Below are positions 9,574 through 17,512 of a stretch of DNA of 64,000 bases, piece by piece (position 1 is the first letter of the stretch; each line of letters opens with the position of its first letter). The notes below the pieces were generated by a model. The model saw nothing but the letters and a program-made list of their open reading frames with translations. It had not been told where the DNA came from and did not search any database. The DNA is from Pseudomonadota bacterium (GTDB lineage: Bacteria > Pseudomonadota > Gammaproteobacteria > JAADHS01). Made by a program: the position numbers and the translations under genes. The stretch is from contig JAKACW010000005.1 in assembly GCA_021821045.1 (NCBI GenBank), positions 44,022 through 108,021 of the forward strand, given 5' to 3'.

Positions 9574-10857
9574 ATGAACGACTCACCGGTAACCATTTCG
9601 CCGCGGCATTCCCTCAAGTACCGCATCGCGTTGATCGTTTTCGTGCTGGAGGTGCTGCTGCTCACCTTTGTCTTGACCCACACCCTTTCATTCCTGAAGT
9701 CGCAGGCCTTGAGCGACACCGCGGAGCGGCATCGCGTGCAGTTCGATCTGATTCGCGACATGGCGCGGGATGCGCTGTTTGCCGGTGAATTCGAAAACTT
9801 GCAGTCGTTCATCGAGAAAATGGCGCTGGACAGCGCGATCATCCGGATTGTGGCGATCAATGATAAGGGCACGGTCGTCGCCCATAACTTGCTGGAGTAT
9901 GTCGGAACAACGTTTGACCCTCAACGCGAAACGCACTCCGGCCACTGGTCCTTCGAAGACATCAACGGCCTGGGGGGAATCTACGTGCTGTTTTCGCTTG
10001 CCTCCCAGGAACAACGGATGGCGGCGGCGCGACAGTTGGGTTTTTCCATCGCCCTAACCGGTGTTTTGATAATCGGCGTGGTCGGATTGCTGTTCGGATA
10101 TCTGCTCACCCGGCGCTTGAACGCCCTCACCGTTGCCGTCGATGCGTTTCGCGGCGGAAACCATTCCATGAAAGCCAATGTCGCCGGCCGCGATGAAGTC
10201 GCGGTTCTGGCGAAATCATTTAACTTCATGAGCGCCAAGATCGTCGAGACGATGGATCACCTCAAGAATGAACGGGAGCAACTCGAGCGGCGGGTATCGC
10301 AACGAACACAGGAGTTGCACAGCGCACAACAGGAGCTGCTCCGCAAGAACCGAGAGCTGGAAGTGCTCTCGACGGTCGATCGGCTCACCCAGATATACAA
10401 TCGCGGTTTCTTGGAAGATACCCTCGCCGAGGAAATCGCCCGCGCCCATCGAACCGGCGAGACGTTCGGCATCATTCTAATTGATATCGACGACTTCAAA
10501 CGCATCAACGACTCGATGGGCCACGATTGCGGCGATGCCGTGATCAAAGCCGTGGCCACCACCGTCGCCGACGCAGTGCGCGGTTCGGGGACAGTCGGTC
10601 GCTGGGGTGGCGAGGAGTTTTTGGTCGTCTGCAGCGATTGCGAATTTGAAACGGTGCGCGACCTTGCCAGCCGCATTCACCGCCTCGTCGCCGAACATCC
10701 GATAGAAGGCGTCGGCAGTGTCACGGTCAGCCTGGGTCTGGCAATGTATGTCATGGGCGATGGCGAAACGGAGATTCTCAAGCGCGCGGACCTCGCCCTA
10801 TACGAAGCGAAAAACTCGGGTAAAAACTGCGTTAAATCCCAGACGGCACTGCGTTAG
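9574..10857 (+). CDS. Membrane diguanylate cyclase (sensor-HAMP-GGDEF)
   Basis: 427 residues. There is a transmembrane helix at about 17-40, a periplasmic sensor of about 110 residues, a second helix at about 155-177, a HAMP segment, a coiled coil, then a GGDEF domain with GGEEF at 345-349. The signature is complete, so c-di-GMP synthesis is expected. The inhibitory I-site (RxxD five residues before the signature) is not intact: RGSG stands there, so product inhibition by that route is unlikely. It starts 9 bp after the PhnD-like gene, forming a two-gene unit. The periplasmic domain is the likely docking site for the binding protein. Confidence 0.9.
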   Translation: MNDSPVTISPRHSLKYRIALIVFVLEVLLLTFVLTHTLSFLKSQALSDTAERHRVQFDLIRDMARDALFAGEFENLQSFIEKMALDSAIIRIVAINDKGTVVAHNLLEYVGTTFDPQRETHSGHWSFEDINGLGGIYVLFSLASQEQRMAAARQLGFSIALTGVLIIGVVGLLFGYLLTRRLNALTVAVDAFRGGNHSMKANVAGRDEVAVLAKSFNFMSAKIVETMDHLKNEREQLERRVSQRTQELHSAQQELLRKNRELEVLSTVDRLTQIYNRGFLEDTLAEEIARAHRTGETFGIILIDIDDFKRINDSMGHDCGDAVIKAVATTVADAVRGSGTVGRWGGEEFLVVCSDCEFETVRDLASRIHRLVAEHPIEGVGSVTVSLGLAMYVMGDGETEILKRADLALYEAKNSGKNCVKSQTALR

Positions 10858-10910
10858 TAAGTCCTCGCCCTTGGCGCCGAGAGCATGAATTCGCGCAGCT
10901 TCGAGTCGCT

Positions 10911-10977
10911 GTTGTGGGAGCGGTTTCCTACCGCGATTCTTCGCCGAGTCGATCGCGGAATGATCCGCTCCCACAAC
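10911..10977. repeat. REP-like inverted pair (REPIN)
   Basis: Two arms of the dispersed palindrome face each other: TTGTGGGAGCGGTTTCC at the left and GATCCGCTCCCACAA at the right, each with its inner CCGCGAT/ATCGCGG hairpin half. It lies between the convergent cyclase and cbbR genes and may act as a bidirectional transcription stop. Confidence 0.8.
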
Positions 10978-11005
10978 GAAATCCAACGGGCAATCTCGGA
11001 TCGAT

Positions 11006-11923
11006 CTAGCCCGCACTCTCCGACCGCGCGATCCGCGCCGCTTCGCGCAACACTAATTGCGAGAAGGCGTGTGCCGCCGGACTCAGTCGCTTGCCTTTAC
11101 GCTGCACCAAGTACCATTGGCGCTGCAGCGGAAATCCCGCGACGTCCAACACGCACAGACTGCGCGCGATTAATTCGGCGCGCACGGTATGCAGCGATAC
11201 CACGCCCACGCCTAAGCCGGCTTCCACCGCCTGCTTGATCGCTTCGTTTTTGTTCATCTCCATGGCGTTATTTACGATCAGTCCATGCTGATCAAAAAAA
11301 TTTTCCACGGCGCTGCGCGTTCCCGAGCCCTCCTCGCGGGTAACGAACGGTTCCGCGGCAATACGCCGCAGATCAATTGCACGCGCGCCGGCCAATGGAT
11401 GGGGCGGCGCGGCGATGACCACCAAGGGGTTATCCAAGAACGGCTGCGCCTGCAGATCCTGCCCGGACGGAGGTTGCCCCATTAACGCCAGATCAATGCT
11501 GTTGTCGGCCAGTTGGCGCAGCAAGGTTTCGCGGTTGACCACGTTAAGACTGATGCGCACTTCGGGATGCAACTCGCGGTACAGCGCCATGAGCCGCGCC
11601 GTGAAATAACTCGCCGTGCTCGCCACCGACACGGTGAGCGTGCCGCCCTTCAGCCCTTGAAGATCCGCCAGGGTGTTCTCCAGATTCACCAGCTCGCGAC
11701 TGATCGCCCGTCCGGCGGCAAGGGTTTCGCGACCCGCTTCAGTGAGTTGATTCCGTTTGCCAATCTGCTCGAACAGGGGCAGACCCAACGCCTCTTCCAG
11801 TTGCTTGATCTGCATGGAAACCGCCGGCTGACTGAGGTGCAGCTCGGCGCTGGCCCGGGAGAAATTTCCGCAGCGGGCCACGGCCTCGAGGATGTTGAGC
11901 TGATGCAGGGTAAGTCGCAGCAT
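11006..11923 (-). CDS. cbbR: LysR-type regulator of RubisCO genes
   Basis: 305 residues, the normal LysR length. The helix-turn-helix is near residues 18-37 (NFSRASAELHLSQPAVSMQI), followed by a dimerisation helix and a periplasmic-binding-like effector domain. It is divergent from cbbM, with 124 bp between the start codons, the standard arrangement for CbbR. CbbR proteins activate Calvin-cycle operons in response to metabolites such as RuBP or NADPH. No Calvin-cycle gene other than cbbM is in view, so the regulon may include distant loci. The name rests on context as well as family. Confidence 0.85.
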   Translation of the reverse strand: MLRLTLHQLNILEAVARCGNFSRASAELHLSQPAVSMQIKQLEEALGLPLFEQIGKRNQLTEAGRETLAAGRAISRELVNLENTLADLQGLKGGTLTVSVASTASYFTARLMALYRELHPEVRISLNVVNRETLLRQLADNSIDLALMGQPPSGQDLQAQPFLDNPLVVIAAPPHPLAGARAIDLRRIAAEPFVTREEGSGTRSAVENFFDQHGLIVNNAMEMNKNEAIKQAVEAGLGVGVVSLHTVRAELIARSLCVLDVAGFPLQRQWYLVQRKGKRLSPAAHAFSQLVLREAARIARSESAG

Positions 11924-11968
11924 AAGAAATTATTTGAGATCTTATCAGAAAATATGAATTTTTCTTAT
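11922..11968. promoter_or_regulatory. Candidate CbbR operator between cbbR and cbbM
   Basis: ATAAGAAA at 11922-11929 and its exact reverse complement TTTCTTAT at 11961-11968 flank an A/T-rich core containing AGATCTTAT. The site abuts the cbbR start codon. LysR regulators bind such dyads with T-N11-A symmetry. A TATAGT at 11982-11987 could be the cbbM -10. Inferred from position only. Confidence 0.5.
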
Positions 11969-12047
11969 ATCTCCTATCGCGTATAGTCCATGCGTTTCAT
12001 AAGGTCTTTTTACCTCAACATACTTACGTTTTCACTGGAGAAAAAGA

Positions 12048-13427
12048 ATGGATCAATCAGGTCGTTACGCGAACCTTGATCTCAACGAAGAAGAATTGAT
12101 CAAGGCAGGCAACCACATCTTGTGCGCCTACAAAATGAAACCCAAGGCCGGTCATGGCTATTTGGAAACCGCGGCCCATTTCGCCGCCGAATCTTCCACC
12201 GGCACCAATGTCGACGTTTCCACCACCGACGATTTCACCAAGGGCGTGGACGCGCTGGTCTATTACGTCGATGAAGCCACCGAGGACATGCGCATCGCAT
12301 TCCCGCTGGAACTGTTCGACCGCAACATCACCGACGGCCGCCTGATGATGGTGTCGTTCCTGACCCTCACCATCGGCAACAACCAAGGCATGGGCGACGT
12401 CGAGCATGCCAAGATGATCGACTTCTTTGTGCCGCCGCGCGCCATCCAATTATTCGATGGCCCGTCCAAGGACATCAGCGATCTGTGGCGCATTCTCGGC
12501 CGCCCGGTCGTCGACGGCGGTTACATCTCGGGCACCATCATCAAACCCAAATTGGGCCTGCGCCCCGAACCGTTCGCCAGAGCGGCCTATGAGTTCTGGT
12601 TGGGCGGCGATTTCATCAAGAACGACGAACCCCAAGGCAATCAAGTGTTCTCGCCGCTGAAGCAGACGCTGCCGCTGGTGTACGACGCCATGAAGCGCGC
12701 TCAAGACGAAACGGGCGAGGCCAAGCTGTTCTCGTTGAACATCACCGCCGACGACCACTACGAGATGTGCGCCCGCGCCGATTTCGCGCTGGAAACGTTC
12801 GGGCCGGATGCGGACAAATTGGCGTTCCTAGTTGACGGCTACGTCGGCGGCCCCGGCATGGTCACCACCGCTCGCCGTCAGTACCCCAACCAGTATTTGC
12901 ACTATCACCGCGCGGGTCACGGCGCCGTCACGTCGCCCAGTGCGAAACGCGGCTACACGGCGTTCGTGTTGGCCAAAATGTCCCGCCTGCAGGGCGCATC
13001 CGGCATTCACGTCGGCACCATGGGCTACGGCAAGATGGAAGGCGAAGGCAGCGACAAAGTCATCGCCTACATGATCGAGCGCGATGAATGCGAAGGCCCG
13101 GTGTTTCTCCAGAAGTGGTACGGCATGAAGCCCACCACGCCCATCATCTCCGGCGGCATGAACGCGCTGCGCTTGCCTGGATTCTTCGAGAACTTGGGCC
13201 ACGGCAACGTCATCAACACCGCAGGCGGCGGATCCTACGGTCACATCGACTCGCCGGCCGCCGGCGCCAAGTCGCTACGCCAGGCCTACGAATGTTGGAA
13301 AGCGGGCGCCGACCCCATCGAGTGGGCCAAGCAGCATCGCGAATTCGCCCGCGCATTCGAGTCCTTCCCGAAAGATGCCGACAAGCTGTTCCCGGGCTGG
13401 TGCGGAAAGTTGGGTGTCGCCAAGTAA
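12048..13427 (+). CDS. cbbM: Ribulose-1,5-bisphosphate carboxylase, form II
   Basis: 459 residues. Active-site positions match the Rhodospirillum rubrum form II numbering exactly: Lys166 in [12 protein letters not shown], the carbamylated Lys191 with Asp193 and Glu194 in [14 protein letters not shown], His287 in HYHRAGH, His321, and loop-6 Lys329 in GYGKMEG. There is no small-subunit gene and no cbbO/cbbQ activase pair beside it. The enzyme fixes CO2 to RuBP in the cytoplasm and, as form II, suits high CO2 and low O2. A GGAG ribosome site precedes the ATG, and an intrinsic terminator follows, so it is probably transcribed alone under CbbR. Confidence 0.97.
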   Translation: MDQSGRYANLDLNEEELIKAGNHILCAYKMKPKAGHGYLETAAHFAAESSTGTNVDVSTTDDFTKGVDALVYYVDEATEDMRIAFPLELFDRNITDGRLMMVSFLTLTIGNNQGMGDVEHAKMIDFFVPPRAIQLFDGPSKDISDLWRILGRPVVDGGYISGTIIKPKLGLRPEPFARAAYEFWLGGDFIKNDEPQGNQVFSPLKQTLPLVYDAMKRAQDETGEAKLFSLNITADDHYEMCARADFALETFGPDADKLAFLVDGYVGGPGMVTTARRQYPNQYLHYHRAGHGAVTSPSAKRGYTAFVLAKMSRLQGASGIHVGTMGYGKMEGEGSDKVIAYMIERDECEGPVFLQKWYGMKPTTPIISGGMNALRLPGFFENLGHGNVINTAGGGSYGHIDSPAAGAKSLRQAYECWKAGADPIEWAKQHREFARAFESFPKDADKLFPGWCGKLGVAK

Positions 13428-13458
13428 CACTGTGGTTGGTACATCAAATGCAAGCGAG

Positions 13459-13487
13459 AACGCCCCCGAATTGGGGCGTTTTTGTTT
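13459..13487 (+). terminator. Rho-independent terminator after cbbM
   Basis: Stem AACGCCCC (13459-13466) pairs with GGGGCGTT (13473-13480) around a six-base loop, followed by a T-rich tail. It lies 32 bp past the cbbM stop. Confidence 0.85.
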
Positions 13488-13568
13488 GCAGGCGTAAGCA
13501 AAAATAGGTAACCATAGGTCAACTGTTGCCGTTTCACCCACAACGCCGCAAACCGATCGGAGGTAGAG

Positions 13569-13856
13569 ATGAAAGCGTTACCGCCCGAAGTGGCGCCCTA
13601 CAAGCGCACGCCCGACTTCAATCAAGACACCGTTCCGAAAGGTTTACTGGGCGAACACACTACCGCCGCCGGTGTGTGGGGGCTCATCAAGGTAACCAAA
13701 GGCCGGCTGTTGTATCGCATGCTTGAACCGAAAGTCGAAGAACACATGTTGGACCCGCAACACAGCGGGGTGGTCGAGCCTCAGCTCAAACACCAAGTGG
13801 AGATCGTGGGCGATGTGGAATTCCACGTTGAGTTCCACCGCGCCAAGGTGGCGTGA
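13569..13856 (+). CDS. DUF1971 (YeaR/TehB-like cupin) protein
   Basis: 95 residues. LPPEVAPYKRTPDFNQDTVP, GVWGLIKVTKGRLLYRML and GVVEPQLKHQVEIVG follow the DUF1971 pattern seen in E. coli YeaR and at the N-terminus of some TehB tellurite methyltransferases. It is a small beta-barrel of the cupin kind with a possible ligand site. Its role is unproven, with links to nitrate/nitrite or tellurite stress in relatives. GGAGG lies ahead of the ATG. It ends 8 bp from the left attachment site of the integrated element, so before integration it converged on the tRNA-Lys gene. Confidence 0.8.
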   Translation: MKALPPEVAPYKRTPDFNQDTVPKGLLGEHTTAAGVWGLIKVTKGRLLYRMLEPKVEEHMLDPQHSGVVEPQLKHQVEIVGDVEFHVEFHRAKVA

Positions 13857-13864
13857 AGTTAAAT

Positions 13865-13912
13865 TGGTGGGCCGTGTAGGGGTCGAACCTACGACCAAGA
13901 GATTAAGAGTCT
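13865..13912 (-). repeat. attL: displaced 3' half of tRNA-Lys
   Basis: It matches the tRNA-Lys gene from the CCA end through the anticodon loop. The last 23 bases (13890-13912) are identical to 23517-23539 and are the likely crossover core. The T-arm differs: stem GTAGG/CCTAC with loop TTCGACC here, against GTAAG/CTTAC with loop TTCGAAT in the intact gene. Both arms fold. Confidence 0.88.
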
Positions 13913-13932
13913 AGCAGGCGTCATAAACAAGA

Positions 13933-13974
13933 AGCGCGAGTAACGGGAAATCAAACCGTTGCCGCGCTTTTTTC
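13933..13974 (+). terminator. Rho-independent terminator at the left end of the element
   Basis: Outer stem AGCGCG (13933-13938) with CGCGCT (13963-13968), inner stem AACGG with CCGTT, then a run of T. It would insulate the element from transcription entering from the cbbM side. Confidence 0.65.
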
Positions 13975-14170
13975 ATTTCTGGCTTTCGCTGAAAGCTGGC
14001 CGGTTTTGGCTTGGCTGTAGCGCGGGCGGTAGCGCTGTATAGGTGTTCAGTCTTAGCGCTAAATTTTATTTTGCAATCTTAATACTTATCACAACGCAAG
14101 CGGGGATGAATGTGATGGGCGTCACAGAATCGCCACTTGGTCCTATGTCGAAATGCTCCGGAGAAATATC

Positions 14171-14359
14171 ATGTTCAGCATGAACGGGAAGCAGCTGAGC
14201 AAATTATCAGGGATAAGTTATCGCCACGTGATGCGCCTCACGGCCGAAGGAATTCTACCGGCGACACGTGACGCGAGCGGATTCATAACCTACGACCAAA
14301 AAGCGCTTGATGTGCTTCTGGCTTACGTAGCGAAGCCGCGAGGTTCGCGACGGCGATGA
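14171..14359 (+). CDS. Small helix-turn-helix protein (AlpA/excisionase-like)
   Basis: 62 residues from the ATG at 14171, chosen over 14153 because CGGAG lies seven bases ahead of it. LSKLSGISYRHVMRLTAEGILPATRD is a MerR/excisionase-type winged-helix signature, shown here in two parts: recognition helix SYRHVMRLTAEG and wing ILPATRD. The tail is very basic (KPRGSRRR). It overlaps the replication gene by four bases (ATGA), so the two are translationally coupled. It could be the excisionase/AlpA-type activator of the integrase or an origin-binding accessory factor. Confidence 0.65.
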   Translation: MFSMNGKQLSKLSGISYRHVMRLTAEGILPATRDASGFITYDQKALDVLLAYVAKPRGSRRR

Positions 14360-16470
14360 CGCCCCTAGACACTGCTCAAAAGTACATCGCTCGAGGCTGG
14401 TCGCCCGTGCCGGTTCCATTGGCCAGCAAGGCCCCCGTTATCAAGGAATGGCAAACCTTGCGCGTCAATGCGCAGACCGCCGCAAAACACTTCAACGGCA
14501 AGCCGCAAAACGTGGGCGTCATCTTGGGGGAAGTGAGCGGTCATCTTGTCGACGTTGATTTGGATTGCGGGGAAGCCATCGCCCTGGCTAACGACTTCTT
14601 ACCTTTCACCGCGTCGATCTTTGGCCGAGACAGCAAACCGCGCTCCCACTGGCTCTACGTGGCGCGTGGCGCGACGTTCGCCAAGTTCATCGACCCGCAA
14701 CAGGGCGACACTCTTTTGGAGCTTCGAGCGGGAAGCGGAAAACAGACCGTTTTTCCCGGATCAACTCACGTTTCGGCAGAAGCCGTTCGCTGGGACATTG
14801 ACGGCGATGTTAGTGAAGTTGCCCGCGACGATCTTGAAACCGCCGTGCGCACCCTGGCCGCCGCCGTTTTACTGGCACGCTATTGGCGTGCCGGTGACTA
14901 TCACGGCACCACCCTGCCCTTGGTTGGCGGAATGCTGCGTGCCGGTGCGCCCGCCGTCTGGCTGTCGAAGGTTCTGAAAGCCGTTGGCAAGGCGGCTGGG
15001 CGCCAAGACCTGCAAGACATTGACGACGCCATCAAGTCAACCGCCGCGAAACTCGCGGACGGCCAGCCGGTGCAGGGCTGGCCGACTCTGAAAGAGCATA
15101 TGCCCCCCGCTGTCGTCGATCGCGTTACGCAATGGCTTGGGTTGAGTCAGGACGCGGAGACGGCGAAGCCCGACCCGCTCCAACCCCCGGCCTTCCATGA
15201 CCTGCGGTTAAGCGAGGACGAACTTAATGCGGCGCAGCTCGCGCCGCGATGCTTCATCAAGGATTACCTTTACGCCGACGTGGCCACGCTCATAGCCCCT
15301 GGTGGGACGGGCAAGACGACCCTTCAAATTTATGAGGCTGTTTGCTTCGCGATCGGGCGTCCCGTGCATGGGCTGAAGGTTGAGTCAGTCGGCTGGGTGT
15401 TGTTCGTCTCTGCCGAAGATCGGCGCGAGCAATTGGTTGCCCGACTGCGCGAAATCATGCGAGCCATGGACCTAAGCCCCAGCGAGCGGGCAACCGTGCT
15501 AGACCGAATTCGGATTTGGGACGTTACCGGCCAGCAAGTGAAGTTAATCGAATGCGACGGCGGCAACATCGTGCTTTCCGCGCTCGCCGACAACATCATT
15601 GAAGCCTACAAGGCCGATCCCCCGGCTATTTGCGTGTTCGATCCCCTGGTGAGCTTTGGTGCGTCCGAAGGGATGGTCAACGACAACGAACAGGCCCTTG
15701 TTACCGCTGCCCGGCGCATCGTGCGGGCGCTCGATTGTTGCGTGCGTCTCGTAACTCACACCGGTAAGTCCAACGCCAGAGAAAAAACGTTCGACCCGTA
15801 CAGCAATCGCGGCGGCTCGGCGTTACCTGACGGCGCCCGCATGGTGGCCGTGATGCATTCATGGGACGCCAATGATCCGGGCAAGTTGCGCCCGCCACCG
15901 GCCTGCGCTGTCACGAAGGACGCCAGCATCACCGTCATGGCGCGGCCCAAGCTGTCTTATGCGCCGCCCAACTTGCCATTTATATGGATTCGACGCACCG
16001 GCCACACCTTTGAGTCATTCACCGACTTCCAGGTGTCGGAGGAGCAAAAGAAATCCGCCAACGCAGACCAGGTTTTGCGGTTCGTCGAGTCGCAGCTAAA
16101 GCAAGACCGAAAGCACTCCGGCCGCTCCCTGGAAACGAGCATTCCCAATATGTCGCGGGCAGACTTCCGCGCCGCGCTGAATGAACTGGTCGTCTCGAAT
16201 CGCATCACCGAGCGGGACCTTCCCGCGGCGGACCGCAAAGGCCAACGAAAGACCTATCTTGTCCCGGCGCAATACGGCGCATTAGAGGCTTTTTCTGAAA
16301 TAAACGCGCCGGACGATTATCAATCCAATTGCGCCGCTCCCTTAAGGGAAGAAAAAACGGCGCAATTGAATGCGCCCGTTTCTTCCCTCGTTCCCGAACG
16401 CGCCAAAAATCAAATGGCGCAATACGGCGCAATTGGCGCATTAGACCCAATGGAGGACATGGAACCATGA
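14356..16470 (+). CDS. Bifunctional primase-polymerase and RepA-type helicase
   Basis: 704 residues in two enzymatic parts. Residues 1-200 are a Prim-Pol domain: acidic pair Asp66/Asp68 in LVDVDLDCG, His98 in SHWLYV, and ELRAGSGKQTVFPGS. Residues 290-570 are an AAA_25 RepA-like hexameric helicase: Walker A APGGTGKTT with Lys320, Walker B AICVFDP with Asp429, and THTGKSN as the later conserved motif. A winged-helix segment follows at about 577-640. The last 60 residues look unstructured and are encoded by the 10-bp iteron array, so the gene's end probably doubles as the origin. This is the replication protein of the element, similar in layout to satellite and plasmid replicases. Confidence 0.88.
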   Translation: MTPLDTAQKYIARGWSPVPVPLASKAPVIKEWQTLRVNAQTAAKHFNGKPQNVGVILGEVSGHLVDVDLDCGEAIALANDFLPFTASIFGRDSKPRSHWLYVARGATFAKFIDPQQGDTLLELRAGSGKQTVFPGSTHVSAEAVRWDIDGDVSEVARDDLETAVRTLAAAVLLARYWRAGDYHGTTLPLVGGMLRAGAPAVWLSKVLKAVGKAAGRQDLQDIDDAIKSTAAKLADGQPVQGWPTLKEHMPPAVVDRVTQWLGLSQDAETAKPDPLQPPAFHDLRLSEDELNAAQLAPRCFIKDYLYADVATLIAPGGTGKTTLQIYEAVCFAIGRPVHGLKVESVGWVLFVSAEDRREQLVARLREIMRAMDLSPSERATVLDRIRIWDVTGQQVKLIECDGGNIVLSALADNIIEAYKADPPAICVFDPLVSFGASEGMVNDNEQALVTAARRIVRALDCCVRLVTHTGKSNAREKTFDPYSNRGGSALPDGARMVAVMHSWDANDPGKLRPPPACAVTKDASITVMARPKLSYAPPNLPFIWIRRTGHTFESFTDFQVSEEQKKSANADQVLRFVESQLKQDRKHSGRSLETSIPNMSRADFRAALNELVVSNRITERDLPAADRKGQRKTYLVPAQYGALEAFSEINAPDDYQSNCAAPLREEKTAQLNAPVSSLVPERAKNQMAQYGAIGALDPMEDMEP
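16266..16445 (+). repeat. 10-bp iterons (GGCGCAATAC/GGCGCATTAG), candidate replication origin
   Basis: Two tandem 10-mers lie at 16266-16285 (GGCGCAATAC, GGCGCATTAG). Three lie at 16416-16445 (GGCGCAATAC, GGCGCAATTG, GGCGCATTAG). Between them are an inverted copy (AATTGCGCC, 16327-16335) and a direct copy (GGCGCAATT, 16359-16367). The period is about one helical turn. They sit inside the 3' end of the replicase gene. Confidence 0.65.
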
Positions 16471-16694
16471 CATTGACCACGCCAGTAACGGGGAAATGGA
16501 AGGTTGGCCCCTACACGGTCGAAGCAACCATAGGCACGTCAGACAAAGGGGATTTGATGTTTCATTGCGAGTGGGACCCCTTGCCACGACGCCTGAGCAA
16601 GAAACAGGCGAATCAATATCGCGAGGGGCGGAATCGGTTCATTCAACGGGTGGCGGAGAAAACAGGGTTTAACTTCGCAGTAGTCGAGGTCTGA
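16467..16694 (+). CDS. Small protein of unknown function in the replication operon
   Basis: 75 residues, beginning MTLTTPVTGKWKVGPYTVEA. The start ATG overlaps the stop of the replicase gene (ATGA), which supports coupled translation. A beta-rich N-terminal half with several Trp and Tyr precedes a basic helix (RRLSKKQANQYREGRNRF). It is not recognised. The basic helix suggests nucleic-acid contact. Confidence 0.6.
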   Translation: MTLTTPVTGKWKVGPYTVEATIGTSDKGDLMFHCEWDPLPRRLSKKQANQYREGRNRFIQRVAEKTGFNFAVVEV

Positions 16695-16695
16695 C

Positions 16696-17049
16696 ATGAC
16701 GAACGATACAGTTTTCATCCCCTTCGGCCAGCAAATACTCGCATTGACCCGCGATGAATTCGCGCAAGCCCTGCTCCGAGGCCAACAGTTGGAGTCGGCA
16801 CCAAAAAACCACCAGGTGTTGACGGCCGATCAGCTCGAAGTGATTACCGGCATCCCCTCCCAGTGGTTTGGCATGGCAGCGCGTGAAGGCCGAATACCCT
16901 GCTTGCGATTCGGGAAATATGTGCGGTTCGAATTGGAGCCGACATTGGAGGCAGCGAGGGGGGCGCGGGAAGGTGTACAAAGTACACTGACTAAGGGCGC
17001 CAAGTCTGACCAAGGGATTTGGAATCCCAAACTCGCGATAAAAGGGTAA
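16696..17049 (+). CDS. Helix-turn-helix DNA-binding protein (excisionase-family fold)
   Basis: 117 residues. From about residue 42, LTADQLEVITGIPSQWFGMA is followed by REGRIPCLRFGKYVRFELEP. This is the MerR-like HTH plus wing found in excisionases and phage accessory regulators. The first 40 residues and the basic tail are not assigned. It starts one base after the preceding stop, in the same operon. It could regulate the element's early genes or assist excision. Confidence 0.65.
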   Translation: MTNDTVFIPFGQQILALTRDEFAQALLRGQQLESAPKNHQVLTADQLEVITGIPSQWFGMAAREGRIPCLRFGKYVRFELEPTLEAARGAREGVQSTLTKGAKSDQGIWNPKLAIKG

Positions 17050-17131
17050 TGAAAACAGCATATTACATCGGTGCTCTACCAAGGACCTGCCCGCATAATT
17101 CCGTATTTCGCCTAGCAGATAGGCCGATGGT

Positions 17132-17512
17132 ATGAGCGGAACACCAGGAATGAAGTCCACGAAAGGCACCGAGCTACCCGAGCAATACAGCGCGGACATG
17201 CTCGCGGGCCTCGATCAACGCTTTGCCGTGGTCAAGGAATTCAAGGCACGGCTCCAGGCTTTCTGTAATGACCTTGGAGGCTGGGACACATTGAGCTATG
17301 CCCAACGTTCCCTTGCTGCCCGAGCGATTCACCTTGAGGCGCTCCTTGAACGCATGGAAGCGGACGTGCTGGCTGGCGGCGCCGTCGATCCTGGAATCTA
17401 CATCGCACGAATAAACGCGCTAACGAATCTGTTCAACCGGCTGGGACTGAAACGCAAGGCGAAGGAAGTGTCGCTGCAAGACATGCTGAGGGGAAACCGT
17501 GAAACAGAATAG
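17132..17512 (+). CDS. Small terminase-like packaging protein
   Basis: 126 residues, mostly helical and charged. It is called by position, ending 14 bases inside the start of the large terminase gene, and by its size and helical character. It has a C-terminal segment (LFNRLGLKRKAKEV) like those of proteins annotated as P27-type small terminase partners. DNA-recognition specificity cannot be read from the sequence. In satellites such a subunit redirects helper packaging to the element's own DNA. Confidence 0.55.
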   Translation: MSGTPGMKSTKGTELPEQYSADMLAGLDQRFAVVKEFKARLQAFCNDLGGWDTLSYAQRSLAARAIHLEALLERMEADVLAGGAVDPGIYIARINALTNLFNRLGLKRKAKEVSLQDMLRGNRETE

